DNA from: an uncultured Dorea sp.
GTDB taxonomy: Bacteria; Bacillota; Clostridia; Lachnospirales; Lachnospiraceae
Reading direction: 5' to 3'
NCBI GenBank assembly: GCA_910584615.1
Contig: CAJUAM010000012.1
Span: forward strand, 8,212-72,211
Length of the DNA: 64,000 bases
Shown: one piece after another, positions 1 to 8,512 of the stretch
How positions within the stretch are numbered: the stretch's first letter is position 1
Layout: each line of letters starts with the position of its first letter
The notes under the pieces: model-generated
Seen by the model: only the letters and a program-made list of their open reading frames with translations
Database searches by the model: none
Told to the model about the DNA's origin: nothing
Translations under genes and position numbers: made by a program

Positions 1-2
1 TT

Positions 3-59
3 TTAGGGAAAGAAGAATCTCTGGCGAGGATTAAAAGAGGGATTGAATTATTAAGTTAA
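3..59 (+). CDS. C-terminal end of an unrecognised protein (partial)
   Basis: An open frame runs from the left edge and stops with TAA at 57-59, giving an 18-residue tail ending IELLS. The next gene's ribosome site (AAGGAG, 58-63) overlaps this stop, which suggests translational coupling in one operon. The tail is too short to assign a family. Confidence 0.4.
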   Translation, partial: LGKEESLARIKRGIELLS

Positions 60-68
60 GGAGTGTCT

Positions 69-1916
69 ATGTGTCTGAATGAAGCCCAGAAAGCAGCGGC
101 AGCTCATTTCGAAGGACCATGTCTGGTCCTGGCAGGCCCCGGATCGGGGAAGACTCTTACGATTGCAAAGCGAATTGAATATTTGATCAAAGTATACAAG
201 GTAAGGCCAGAAGAAATTCTGGTCATTACCTTTACAAAGTATGCCGCGCAGGAGATGAAAAAGCGGTTTTACACCATTATGGGATCCGAAGATTTCCCGG
301 TTAATTTTGGTACGTTTCATTCGGTTTATTATTGGATTTTAAAATGGGCATACGGGCTTGATTACACAAGTCTTCTCTCAGATGGGGAAAAGTACGCCTT
401 GCTGCGCCAGATCATAAGAGAACAGGAAGAAGATCCTATACAAGAGCAGGAAGAGGATTACCTTCGGGGACTGGCAGAGGAGATCAGTAATGTTAAAAAC
501 AACCGCAAAGATATAGGAAGATACAGCTCTCTTCATTATGATAAGGAACTGTTTAAAAACATATATACTGCCTATGAGGAGAAGAAAAATAGGCTTAAAA
601 AGATTGATTTTGAGGATATGCTTGTCATGTGCTGCCGTCTTTTTGAGGAGAGGAAGGATATCTTGAAAAAATGGCAGCAGAAGTTCCGGTATATATTGAT
701 TGATGAATTTCAGGATATCAATCAGGTTCAGTATGATGTTATCCATATGCTGGCTGATACTTCCGGAAATCTGTTTGTTGTTGGAGATGATGACCAGTCG
801 GTTTACGGTTTCCGGGGCGCGAAACCTAAGATTATGATGGAATTTAAAAAGGATTATCCAGAGACAAAGCAGCTTCTTCTGGATGTAAATTATCGTTCAG
901 ATGCGTATATTGTAGAAGGGGCGCTTCAGGTTATTTCCAATAATAAAGAAAGGTATGAGAAAAAGATCCGAAGCTTCAGGGCCGGGGAAAACGGTATAAA
1001 GGTGTGTGAACTTAAAGATCCGGTGGAGGAAAGTCTGTACGTATTAAAAAGGATTGAGAAGCTTTTGGCTGAAGGGACGGCGATGGAGGAGATCGCTGTC
1101 TTGTTTCGGACAGCAGCAGATTCGCAGGTGCTTTCCGAAGCGCTCACGCAACATGAAATCCCATTTTTTATAAGGGAGCGGATGAACAATATTTACGAAC
1201 ATTTTACAGCGCGGGACATGATCAGCTATTTCCGGCTGTCTCAGGGGATTGGCGAAAAAAGAGATTTTTTGCGTATTGTCAACCGTCCGAACAGGTATAT
1301 CGGGAGAGACAGCATGAGTGAGGGCCGGGTCTCTTATGAAAGTCTTAGGAATTTCTATTGTGATAAACGATGGATGCTTGACCGGATTGACCAGTTTCAG
1401 CAGGATATACAGATGATGAGCGGCAGGTCGCCTTATGCAGCGATACAGTATATCAGAAAGAGTATTGGATATGATGATTTTTTAAGAGAGTATGCACAGT
1501 TTCAAAGTCTTGATCACCAGAAGCTTAAAGAGACATTAGATCAGATCCAGGAGTCTTCTAAAGCATATGTCTCTGTGGAGGAGTGGCTGCTTCATGTGGA
1601 AGAGTACGGAAAAATGCTGTCAAAGAAGCAGGAATTCCAAAGAAACTGCCAAAAGGAAAAGGGAATCGCCCTTCATACGATGCATGGGGCAAAGGGACTG
1701 GAATTTGATACAGTGTTTATCATAGGCGCGAACGAAGGAACGATGCCTTACAGAAAAGCAAAGCTTCAGGAAGAAGTGGAGGAGGAGAGGAGATTATTTT
1801 ACGTTGCTATGACAAGAGCGAAAAAACGGCTTGTTATTACTTGTACGAAAGAAAAATATGGGAAAAATTTACCATCTTCCCGCTTTCTATACGAATTGAC
1901 AGGTAGTCAAAATTAA
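69..1916 (+). CDS. UvrD/PcrA-like superfamily 1 DNA helicase
   Basis: This is an ATP-dependent 3'-5' DNA helicase of the UvrD/Rep family, expected to act in repair or recombination. The SF1 motifs are visible in order: GPGSGKT near the N-terminus (Walker A), DEFQDINQ (motif II), VGDDDQSVYGFRGA (motif III), VNYRSD (motif IV), HTMHGAKGLEFD (motif V) and YVAMTRAKKRL (motif VI). At about 615 aa it is shorter than typical PcrA and ends soon after motif VI, so the C-terminal polymerase-binding tail is absent. GTG at 63 is also in frame, but it overlaps the AAGGAG at 58-63, so ATG at 69 with a 5-nt spacer is chosen. The family is sure. The precise orthologue is not. Confidence 0.93.
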   Translation: MCLNEAQKAAAAHFEGPCLVLAGPGSGKTLTIAKRIEYLIKVYKVRPEEILVITFTKYAAQEMKKRFYTIMGSEDFPVNFGTFHSVYYWILKWAYGLDYTSLLSDGEKYALLRQIIREQEEDPIQEQEEDYLRGLAEEISNVKNNRKDIGRYSSLHYDKELFKNIYTAYEEKKNRLKKIDFEDMLVMCCRLFEERKDILKKWQQKFRYILIDEFQDINQVQYDVIHMLADTSGNLFVVGDDDQSVYGFRGAKPKIMMEFKKDYPETKQLLLDVNYRSDAYIVEGALQVISNNKERYEKKIRSFRAGENGIKVCELKDPVEESLYVLKRIEKLLAEGTAMEEIAVLFRTAADSQVLSEALTQHEIPFFIRERMNNIYEHFTARDMISYFRLSQGIGEKRDFLRIVNRPNRYIGRDSMSEGRVSYESLRNFYCDKRWMLDRIDQFQQDIQMMSGRSPYAAIQYIRKSIGYDDFLREYAQFQSLDHQKLKETLDQIQESSKAYVSVEEWLLHVEEYGKMLSKKQEFQRNCQKEKGIALHTMHGAKGLEFDTVFIIGANEGTMPYRKAKLQEEVEEERRLFYVAMTRAKKRLVITCTKEKYGKNLPSSRFLYELTGSQN

Positions 1917-1975
1917 AAAAATGATGTAAAATAAAACTTGAATGTAATATTTTGTCGCAGGAGGAAGCTGTTGTA

Positions 1976-2980
1976 ATGAAAAAAAGGATATTGGCAGTAA
2001 TGGCAGTTGTGCTTGTCTGTGCTCTTGGGTCAGGTGCCTGTAAGAAGAATGTTGGGACACCAGAGGACAATGCGGCCTTAGAAGAGGAAACAAAAGAAGG
2101 AGAAGCAGGAGGGCATGAGAAAAAGCTTGTGGGCTTTAGTGTCATTGATATGAAAAATCCATATTTTATTACGCTGGAGAATGCAACGCGGGAGGTGTTC
2201 GAAGGAAAGGGGTATGAGCTTATCATGGAAGACCCGGGAACGGACTCAAAGCAGCAGGCGGTGCAGATCCAGGAGATGATAGACAAGGGTATTTCTGCGA
2301 TCATCTTAAGTCCGGTTGACTGGGAGAAGATCACTCCGTCGCTTAAAGCACTTAAGGAGGCAGGGGTACGGATCATTAATGTAGATACACAGGTAAAAGA
2401 GATGGATTATGTGGATGCGTATATTGGATCTGATAATTACAATGCCGGATATATCTGTGGGATGGATCTGATCGAGAAATGTCCGGAGGGCGGGCAGATA
2501 GCGATTCTGGAGTGCCCAACACAGAATTCCATCAATGACCGTATCACAGGATTTGAGGAGGCTATTTCCAAGGCGCAGAAGGGATTTGAAGTAGTGGCCA
2601 GGGCAGATACTACAGGAGAATTTGAACGTGCGCTTGAAGAGTCGGAAAAGATGCTTGAAGAATATCCGGAAATCGTGGCTATTATGTGTGGAAATGATCA
2701 GATCGCAGTAGGAGCTACTACATCAGTAAATGTTGCGGGAGCAGAGAAAGTGCTTATCTATGGAGTGGATGGTTCGCCGGATATTAAGAAGGAACTGCAG
2801 AAAAGCGATACTCAGATAGCCGGTACAGCAGCCCAGTCACCTATTCATATCGGACAGGAGGCGGCGAATATTACAGATTGTATATTGACCGGACAAAAAT
2901 ACGAGAAGGAAACCTACGAAGAAGTGTTTATGATCAACAAGGATAATGTCGGTATGTATGGAGTAGATGGCTGGCAGTAA
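1976..2980 (+). CDS. RbsB-type sugar-binding lipoprotein
   Basis: This is a periplasmic-binding-protein-like (type 1) substrate-binding lipoprotein of the ribose/galactose class. The N-terminus has a Lys-Arg start, a hydrophobic stretch and Cys at SGACKK, a slightly atypical lipobox that would anchor it to the membrane. The mature part shows the family pattern VGFSVIDMKNPYF, then IILSPVDWEKI, AYIGSDNYNAG and GVDGSPD. No ABC permease or ATPase gene is next to it. It is followed 18 nt later by the GH13-like gene, which suggests a carbohydrate role. ATG 1976 is chosen for the signal peptide. Its AGGAGG (1959-1964) is rather far, at 11 nt. The ligand is unknown. Confidence 0.88.
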   Translation: MKKRILAVMAVVLVCALGSGACKKNVGTPEDNAALEEETKEGEAGGHEKKLVGFSVIDMKNPYFITLENATREVFEGKGYELIMEDPGTDSKQQAVQIQEMIDKGISAIILSPVDWEKITPSLKALKEAGVRIINVDTQVKEMDYVDAYIGSDNYNAGYICGMDLIEKCPEGGQIAILECPTQNSINDRITGFEEAISKAQKGFEVVARADTTGEFERALEESEKMLEEYPEIVAIMCGNDQIAVGATTSVNVAGAEKVLIYGVDGSPDIKKELQKSDTQIAGTAAQSPIHIGQEAANITDCILTGQKYEKETYEEVFMINKDNVGMYGVDGWQ

Positions 2981-2998
2981 TATCCGGAGAGGAGTCAG

Positions 2999-4687
2999 AT
3001 GAAACAGACGCAGGGAAGACCATGGCCGTTAGGTGTTACAGTTACAAAGGATGAAGTGAATTTTTCCATACCTGTTCCAGAGGGAAAAGAATGCAGCCTT
3101 TTACTGTATCATCCGGGAAAGACAACGCCGTATGCAGATTACCCCATGAAAGAATGTGTAGGGGAAGTGAGGTATATGGCATTAAAAGATATAGGAAAGA
3201 GATCGTATGAATATAATTATAGAATTGACAAAGAAGTAACTCTGGATCCTTATGCGAAAGCGTTGGCAGGTAGAGCAAGATGGGGGAAAGAGGCAGATGT
3301 AAAAGAGCATGAAGTCAGGGGAGTCATCTGCCGGAATGAATATGACTGGGAAGGCGACAAGAAGCCTGAAATACCGTATCACAAAGTGATTGCCTACAGC
3401 CTGCATGTCAGAGGCTTTACAAAAGATCCTTCTTCGAAAGTGAAGAAGAAAGGATACTTTGAAGGCGTTGTGGAAAAACTCCCTTATCTTAAAGATTTAG
3501 GGATCAACCAGATTCATTGTATGCCGGTTTATGAGTTTGAAGAGTGTGGTCTTAGGCGTAATTACTGGGGTTATGGCAGTGCATATTGTTTTGCGCCGAA
3601 AAGTGCTTATTCGTCAGACGGTGATGCAGCGCTTTCTTTGAAAAATATGGTAAAAGCATGTCATCAGGAGGGGATAGAGGTTGTCCTCGAGATGCCTTTT
3701 GATAATGCTATGCCAAAACAGGATATGGAAGTGTGTCTTCGGTATTATATGATGGAATATCATATTGACGGCTTTATATTAAATCCGTCAGTAGCGCCTA
3801 TGGAGGGGATCTGTCAGGATCCGTTTTTAAAAGGTATAAAGATCATGCGCCATCAGACGGATTTTCAAAATGTAATGCGCCGTTTTCTCAAAGGAGATGA
3901 GGGGATGGTGATGGATGTCATTTATTGGCTCCGCCACAATTCCGGAGCAGATGGTACATTTAACTATATCACTGGACACACGGGATTTACGATGAATGAT
4001 CTTGTGTCTTATGATGGTAAGCATAATGAAAGTAATGGTGAGAATAATCAGGACGGACCCGATTATAACTTTAGCTGGAATTGCGGGGCAGAAGGACCGA
4101 GCCGGAAGAAGGAGATCATATCTTTAAGGAACCGTCAGATGCGCAATGCGTTTCTTCTGACTCTTTTAGCGCAGGGTACTCCATGTATTCTGGCAGGGGA
4201 TGAGTTCTGCAATTCCCAGAAAGGGAATAATAATGTCTATTGTCAGGATAACCCAGTGGGATGGGTAAATTGGGGGAGACTTGAAAAAGAGCCGCAGCTG
4301 CATGATTTTGTAAAAAAGATCATTGAAATCCGTAAGACATACAAAGTATTCTGCCCGGAAGAAGAGATGAAGGGTGCGGATTTTATTGGCTGCGGTGTTC
4401 CGGACGTGTCTTATCACGGAGAAAATGCGTGGAGGGTGCCGGCGGAGATCTCAAGCAGGCAGCTAGGGGTTTATTACAGCGGAGAAGCTTCTGGAACAGA
4501 CGATTGTTATGTGATCTATAATATGCACTGGCTTAGCCATACTTTTGCTTTGCCGGCGTTAACAGGAGGAAAAAAGTGGCATGTCCTTGCTACCACGGAC
4601 GGTATGGCGGAGTGTAAGGACCCTGTAAAGAATCAAAAACGGATCGAGGTGAAGGCCAGGACGATCATGATCCTGGAAGGTAGATAG
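2999..4687 (+). CDS. GH13 isoamylase/GlgX-like protein lacking its catalytic residues
   Basis: This 562-aa protein has the architecture of a glycogen-debranching GH13 enzyme: an N-terminal CBM48-like domain (about 1-105), a barrel starting at YSLHVRGFTKDPSS (133-146), and the debranching signature SYDGKHNESNGENNQDG with SWNCGAEGP (337-367) and AGDEFCNSQKGNNN (399-412). The active site is gone. The nucleophile position in DGFRFD reads DGFILN (Asn262). The segment carrying the acid/base Glu (AEPWD type) is deleted between about 280 and 300. The HDGF Asp is Thr328 (HTGF). Region I reads EMPFDNA where an active enzyme has a DVVYNHT-type motif. It may bind alpha-glucan or act as a scaffold or regulator. 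A neighbouring binding lipoprotein and a distant glycogen phosphorylase fit glycogen metabolism. The fold assignment is strong. The loss of activity is inferred from these positions. Confidence 0.88.
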   Translation: MKQTQGRPWPLGVTVTKDEVNFSIPVPEGKECSLLLYHPGKTTPYADYPMKECVGEVRYMALKDIGKRSYEYNYRIDKEVTLDPYAKALAGRARWGKEADVKEHEVRGVICRNEYDWEGDKKPEIPYHKVIAYSLHVRGFTKDPSSKVKKKGYFEGVVEKLPYLKDLGINQIHCMPVYEFEECGLRRNYWGYGSAYCFAPKSAYSSDGDAALSLKNMVKACHQEGIEVVLEMPFDNAMPKQDMEVCLRYYMMEYHIDGFILNPSVAPMEGICQDPFLKGIKIMRHQTDFQNVMRRFLKGDEGMVMDVIYWLRHNSGADGTFNYITGHTGFTMNDLVSYDGKHNESNGENNQDGPDYNFSWNCGAEGPSRKKEIISLRNRQMRNAFLLTLLAQGTPCILAGDEFCNSQKGNNNVYCQDNPVGWVNWGRLEKEPQLHDFVKKIIEIRKTYKVFCPEEEMKGADFIGCGVPDVSYHGENAWRVPAEISSRQLGVYYSGEASGTDDCYVIYNMHWLSHTFALPALTGGKKWHVLATTDGMAECKDPVKNQKRIEVKARTIMILEGR

Positions 4688-4688
4688 C

Positions 4689-5330
4689 ATGGGGCTTAAT
4701 TCTTTTCAGCTGAAGTGTATTGCTGTTATAACAATGATCATTGACCATACAGGAGCTGTATTGTTTCCGGGCAATATGACCCTGCGGTATATTGGAAGAA
4801 TTGCCTTCCCCATTTTTTGCTTTTTGCTGGTGGAAGGTTTCTTTCATACCAGAGATGTGAGAAAATATATGCTTCGTCTGGGAATGTTTGCGGTGATATC
4901 AGAGATACCGTATGATCTGGCATTTCGGGATACGGTAATTGAATTTGAACATCAGAATGTGTTTTTTACGCTGTTTATCGGAGTTGTTATGATGTATGTG
5001 CTGGAAAAGGGCAGGGAATGGCCGATAAAGGCAGCGGAAGTATTTCTGGCAATGTGGGCTGCTGATTTTTTGTGTACAGATTATAGGTTTAAAGGGATCA
5101 TTCTTATTGCGGTTTATTATTTTTTGCGCAGAGATGGATGGGCGAAGCATGCGGCCGGGGTAGTATGGAACCTGCTTTGGAACGGGAGTGTGCAGATGTA
5201 CGGAGCGGCTGCTTCGGTTTTTCTTGCTCTTTATAATGGGGAAAAAGGCATGTCCATGAAATATTTTTTCTATCTGTTTTATCCGTTGCATTTATTAGTG
5301 TTGTATATAGTGCATCACTTTGTACTGTAG
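4689..5330 (+). CDS. TraX-family integral membrane protein
   Basis: This is a 213-aa polytopic membrane protein of the TraX/acyltransferase-3-like family. The opening MGLNSFQLKCIAVITMIIDH and the stretch RYIGRIAFPIFCFLLVEGFFHT are typical of chromosomal TraX homologues in Clostridia. About six to eight hydrophobic segments fill the whole length. F-plasmid TraX acetylates pilin. The function of these chromosomal copies is not settled, and no conjugation genes are nearby. It starts 1 nt after the GH13-like gene with its own GGAAGG site and probably shares that transcript. Confidence 0.85.
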   Translation: MGLNSFQLKCIAVITMIIDHTGAVLFPGNMTLRYIGRIAFPIFCFLLVEGFFHTRDVRKYMLRLGMFAVISEIPYDLAFRDTVIEFEHQNVFFTLFIGVVMMYVLEKGREWPIKAAEVFLAMWAADFLCTDYRFKGIILIAVYYFLRRDGWAKHAAGVVWNLLWNGSVQMYGAAASVFLALYNGEKGMSMKYFFYLFYPLHLLVLYIVHHFVL

Positions 5331-5408
5331 GGTGAAAGTAATAGGGGAAGATGGAGAGATATATATGCAGGCGGTGTAATATTTTTATGGAGAATGTGAA
5401 AGATTACG

Positions 5409-5437
5409 TTGATTTGTAAGATTGGTTTCGTTATAAT
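5409..5437 (+). promoter_or_regulatory. Sigma-A type promoter
   Basis: TTGATT (5409-5414), a 17-nt spacer and a perfect TATAAT (5432-5437) lie 44 nt before the DUF5662 gene, consistent with separate transcription from the upstream TraX gene. Confidence 0.7.
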
Positions 5438-5480
5438 ATAGGCGCGGAAATATTTGGAAAAACCAACAGGAGAATTTGTC

Positions 5481-6047
5481 ATGAAGATGTTAGGTCATTT
5501 ACATACTATTAACCATCATAAGCTTTTAGTTATGAAGCATTGTTTTCAGGTGGGGCTTTATAAGCAGGGACTGCTTCACGATCTTTCCAAATACTCACCG
5601 ACGGAATTTTTAGTTGGCTGCAAGTATTATCAAGGGACGAGAAGTCCGAATAATGCAGAGCGTGAGGCGACGGGATATTCGAAGGCGTGGCTGCATCACA
5701 AAGGACGGAATAAGCACCATTATGAATATTGGATTGATTACAGTGTGGATAAGGAAAAAGGGATAGTAGGGCAGAAGATGCCTGTGAAATATGTAGTTGA
5801 GATGTTTATGGATCGTGTAGCGGCTTCTAAGACTTATCAGGGGGACAACTATTCGAATATACATCCTCTGGAATATTATGAAGACGGAGCTGCGAAACTT
5901 GGGAATATGATTCATCCTGAGACAGCGGCAATGCTTCATTTTCTTTTGAAGATGCTTGCCTCAGACGGAGAAAAGAAGACATTCCGTTACATAAAAAGTC
6001 ATGTGCTGGGCAAAAAAAAGCGAAGCAGGGTACGGTTTAAAAAGTAG
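5481..6047 (+). CDS. DUF5662 family protein
   Basis: This is a 188-aa soluble protein rich in His and Tyr. It matches by memory the DUF5662 (catalase-like annotated) family: MKMLGHLHTINHHKLLV, GLLHDLSKYSPTEF, YYQGTRSPNNAER and WLHHKGRNKHHYEYW. The His/Asp spacing (HLHTINHH, LLHDLSKY, HH) resembles an HD-type metal site, so a metal-dependent hydrolase is possible but unproven. ATG 5481 follows AGGAG with an 8-nt gap and is preferred over the in-frame TTG at 5454. It has its own promoter just upstream. The C-terminus is basic (KKKRSRVRFKK). Confidence 0.8.
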   Translation: MKMLGHLHTINHHKLLVMKHCFQVGLYKQGLLHDLSKYSPTEFLVGCKYYQGTRSPNNAEREATGYSKAWLHHKGRNKHHYEYWIDYSVDKEKGIVGQKMPVKYVVEMFMDRVAASKTYQGDNYSNIHPLEYYEDGAAKLGNMIHPETAAMLHFLLKMLASDGEKKTFRYIKSHVLGKKKRSRVRFKK

Positions 6048-6079
6048 GAAAAATAAATTAAAAAAATTGGGATTTTTTG

Positions 6080-6108
6080 TTGACATTTTTGGTCATATAT
6101 AGTAATAT
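6080..6108 (+). promoter_or_regulatory. Promoter of the tRNA-Leu gene
   Basis: Consensus TTGACA (6080-6085), exactly 17 nt, then TAATAT (6103-6108), ending 27 nt before the tRNA. This is the strongest-looking promoter in this part of the window. Confidence 0.85.
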
Positions 6109-6135
6109 ACTTTTTGGACAGTTTAAGATGTCTAT

Positions 6136-6219
6136 GCGGAAGTGTCGGAACTGGCAGACGAGCAAGACTAAGGATCTTGTAGCTTTCGAGCTGTGTGGGT
6201 TCAAGTCCCATCTTCCGCA
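6136..6219 (+). tRNA. tRNA-Leu (anticodon AAG)
   Basis: This is an 84-nt class II tRNA. The acceptor stem is GCGGAAG (6136-6142) with CTTCCGC (6212-6218) and discriminator A. The anticodon stem CAAGA/TCTTG encloses loop CTAAGGA, giving anticodon AAG for CUU codons. A long variable arm (AGCT-TTCG-AGCT) and the T loop GGTTCAAGTCC are present. CCA is not encoded. It borders a region of decayed genes, as tRNA loci often do. Confidence 0.96.
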
Positions 6220-6225
6220 TTATGA

Positions 6226-6254
6226 AGAAATCTTGATTAGTCAGGGTTTCTTTT
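6226..6254 (+). terminator. Terminator of the tRNA-Leu transcript
   Basis: An 11-bp stem with G-T wobbles (AGAAATCTTGA with TCAGGGTTTCT) and a 4-nt loop, followed by TTT, starts 7 nt after the tRNA. Confidence 0.75.
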
Positions 6255-6456
6255 GTGTAGTGAAGAGTTTTTCTATGGGTTTGGAAAGGCTCTTTTTTGT
6301 GTTGACATCAATGAGATATTACACTGGACTAATCACATTACAAAAAGTTTACATTTATCCATTTTTATTTTTAGATAATAGTTTCCTGCATTCTTGTTTG
6401 TGGATATTCTCCTGATTTTTGACGTACTTTAATAAAGAATCTCTTTTTGGATTTTA

Positions 6457-6660
6457 TTAAGTGGATTCTTTTACCGGAAACAGAGGGCTTCCCATTCGAT
6501 CATTTTGTATCTTGGCATGTAGTTTGTTCATTTTCAAAACTCCAAATGCTTCTTTCACCTGGATCGAACGATTCATTCTGTATTGAATCCCTTTTTCGCT
6601 TAGAATATTTTCATAAGATTCCTGACGCTTTTCCAAAAAGCTCTTGGGAGGGGGGTGCAA
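6457..6660 (-). pseudogene. IS1182-type transposase remnant
   Basis: A 67-residue reading frame on the minus strand matches the C-terminal part of IS1182-family DDE transposases. It contains GIQYRMNRSIQVKEAFGVLK and, directly after, MNKLHAKIQNDRMGSPLFPVKE. In intact members these two blocks are separated by several dozen residues, so an internal in-frame deletion is inferred, together with loss of the whole N-terminal catalytic part. No terminal repeats were found. It is a dead relic. Confidence 0.75.
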
Positions 6661-6676
6661 AATCTTTATAGAGGTT

Positions 6677-7270
6677 TTATTTGATTATTTTCAACATAGT
6701 AGCAATATCCTCGGTTGCCATTGCTACTTTTGACTTTTCGATTAAGATATTCCCTCCTGTCATTATGTATGACGGCATTACCCGAATACCCTTATAATAT
6801 ATTTCGCTATTCCGCAATTTATAGGTGGAAACGGCGGGAACTACGTTTTTCTTTGTTGACTTTTTCGTAATCATGTTAAAGGCTTTCTTTGCAACATCTC
6901 CCATAAGCATAATAACCTTTGTGTTGGGGAATAAAGAAAGCTCTGCTTCTAAATATGGCAAGCTACGTTCAATACTGCTTTTGTCAATGGCATATTCTGT
7001 CTTTGGGGTTTTTACTGCATTTGTGATATAGATACCCATTTGTAATATGTCTTGTATGGAAGTAACTGCTGTTCCCGCTCCTTGCAAAAGGGGGATCGTT
7101 GTTTTCAGATAATCAGCGTCGGGAAGTCCATAAAAATCCTGTAAAGGGTCAGAGGGAACAACTTCATTTATCATAATTGTCTTAATCGTAAGAGGGGAAA
7201 TATCAATATCGTTTAGATAAATGCCGTTTGCTATACCCACTTTCTTTTCAAGTTCTTTTTTAATGTTCAT
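6677..7270 (-). CDS. Uracil-DNA glycosylase superfamily-like protein
   Basis: This is a 197-aa protein with features of the uracil-DNA glycosylase superfamily: an N-terminal IMINEVVPSDPLQDFYGLPDADY segment resembling the catalytic-loop region, a middle region with LFPNTKVIMLMGDVAKKAF, and MPSYIMTGGN near the C-terminus. The family would excise uracil or sense modified bases. Activity is not shown here. Start ATG 7270 has AAAGGAG (7280-7286) at 9 nt. It lies directly behind the WYL regulator remnant and probably shares its transcript. This is a WYL plus nucleic-acid-enzyme pair in an otherwise decayed segment. Assignment is moderate, from motif memory only. Confidence 0.6.
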   Translation of the reverse strand: MNIKKELEKKVGIANGIYLNDIDISPLTIKTIMINEVVPSDPLQDFYGLPDADYLKTTIPLLQGAGTAVTSIQDILQMGIYITNAVKTPKTEYAIDKSSIERSLPYLEAELSLFPNTKVIMLMGDVAKKAFNMITKKSTKKNVVPAVSTYKLRNSEIYYKGIRVMPSYIMTGGNILIEKSKVAMATEDIATMLKIIK

Positions 7271-7274
7271 ATCT

Positions 7275-7943
7275 TTATTCTCCTTTATGATGTTCTCTTG
7301 CAGCCTCATGTTTTGCTTTCAATGTTTGACGAATAGATTTAGGCTGAATTATTGTTACTTTGTTTCCGAATGACATAAGGAAATCATAGAGCCAATCATT
7401 TTCTGGCAGAGTGAGCTTAACAGTATATCCACTTTCATGCTGTGTAATAGCTGTATCGTCCAATGTATCAAATAACCTGTATCCAACATCTAAAGTAAAT
7501 TCTAATTCTAAGTCTATTAAATTCCCGATTTCCTCTGGCATTGGGAAAAGAGAGTGATATTGGTATATATCTGTTTTGCGTTCAAAATGTGCTTTGGTAA
7601 AAATTAGTTTTTTTATTCTTGAAAGACGAAACAATCTGTTCTCATTTCGTAACAAACAAAAAGCATACAAATACCATGCTTTATCTTTGTAAATCAATTT
7701 ATAAGGATATACATTTCGTTTACCTCTATCTCCGGCAGAATTGTGATAATCGAAGGTGATTTCAAGATTTTCAAATATAGCTTGTTTTAGTAGTCTAAAC
7801 AATCTATTTTCGTTTTCTGCAACACTACCCCAACGTGAAAAATCCACATCAATCCAATCAGGTAAGCGAGTTTGAAAAATGGCACCAAGTTTGTTCAAAA
7901 CAGTGTCTACCTCTGGATATTGAACGGTTGACAGACTTTGCAA
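7275..7943 (-). pseudogene. WYL-domain transcriptional regulator, 5'-truncated
   Basis: The 222-residue frame matches YafY-type regulators from the middle onward: QSLSTVQYPEVDTVLNKLGAIF, then the WYL core (ITFDYHNSAG, VYPYKLIYKDKAWYLYAFC, FRLSRIKKL) and the C-terminal WCX-like part. The N-terminal winged-helix DNA-binding half (about 80-100 residues) is missing, and the frame opens with TTG immediately after a promoter. A deletion that joined the promoter to the middle of the gene is the simplest explanation. A WYL-only protein could still bind ligand, but it could not bind DNA by the usual domain. Confidence 0.8.
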
Positions 7944-7953
7944 GCTGGATTAT

Positions 7954-7986
7954 ATCATAATAACCTTGACAATCTATGTCAAGGTT
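7954..7986 (-). promoter_or_regulatory. Promoter overlapped by a perfect palindrome (operator)
   Basis: On the minus strand, TTGACA (complement of 7977-7982), a 17-nt spacer and TATGAT (complement of 7954-7959) form a good promoter. A perfect 10-bp inverted repeat, AACCTTGACA-5-TGTCAAGGTT (7962-7986), covers the -35. TTGACA-n-TGTCAA palindromes like this suit autoregulation by a WYL protein. That link is inference. Confidence 0.7.
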
Positions 7987-8457
7987 TATTGTATGTTCTA
8001 TTTGGGCTAGTCCATAGAATTACAATACATCAGTAAACCAGTTTCAGTCCGCAGGAAATGGAGAATACATAACCCGTGCTCTCTATGGCACGGATAGCAG
8101 CTTTTTTCTTTGCCCTGATTTTTTCCTCATGCCGTTTTTGTGTCCCGTTGGATTTGCGCCGGAGATATGCCTGATGTAGTTTGTCCTTGCTATCATTAGG
8201 TGATATCCTAAAGGATATTAAGAAATATCGTTTAGAATATATGGATACTGTTGTTTAGAAAAATCTGATAGATTCCCGGTTTAAAAGTGATGATTCTATT
8301 ATTCATAAATATGAGAAAACATTGGGGATGGGTGGCGGGTTCAAACAGTGTTTTAATGATATGGTTGAATCAGTATTAAAGATTATGGGGGGAGAAGAGG
8401 AAGATAAAGTGTCAGACATTTGGGAAAGCTCTTATCTTATGAAGAGGTCTTAACGGA
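7987..8457. other. Decayed coding fragments without an intact gene
   Basis: No full gene is seen here. On the minus strand (about 8027-8200) a basic fragment reads QKRHEEKIRAKKKAAIRAI and ends GLKLVY plus stop. On the plus strand (about 8198-8453) a frame broken by one TAG reads KDIKKYRLEYMDTVV, stop, then DSIIHKYEKTLGMGGGF, and ends YLMKRS. Neither fragment is assigned. Both look like leftovers of deleted genes. Confidence 0.5.
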
Positions 8458-8486
8458 TTGTGGAACGGGTGGAAATGGGGTATAAT
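8458..8486 (+). promoter_or_regulatory. Promoter before the AAA-ATPase-like pseudogene
   Basis: TTGTGG (8458-8463), 17 nt, TATAAT (8481-8486), 26 nt before the ATG at 8513. Confidence 0.55.
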
Positions 8487-8512
8487 GTGAAAATAGGGGA
8501 CGGGGTGGCAGA

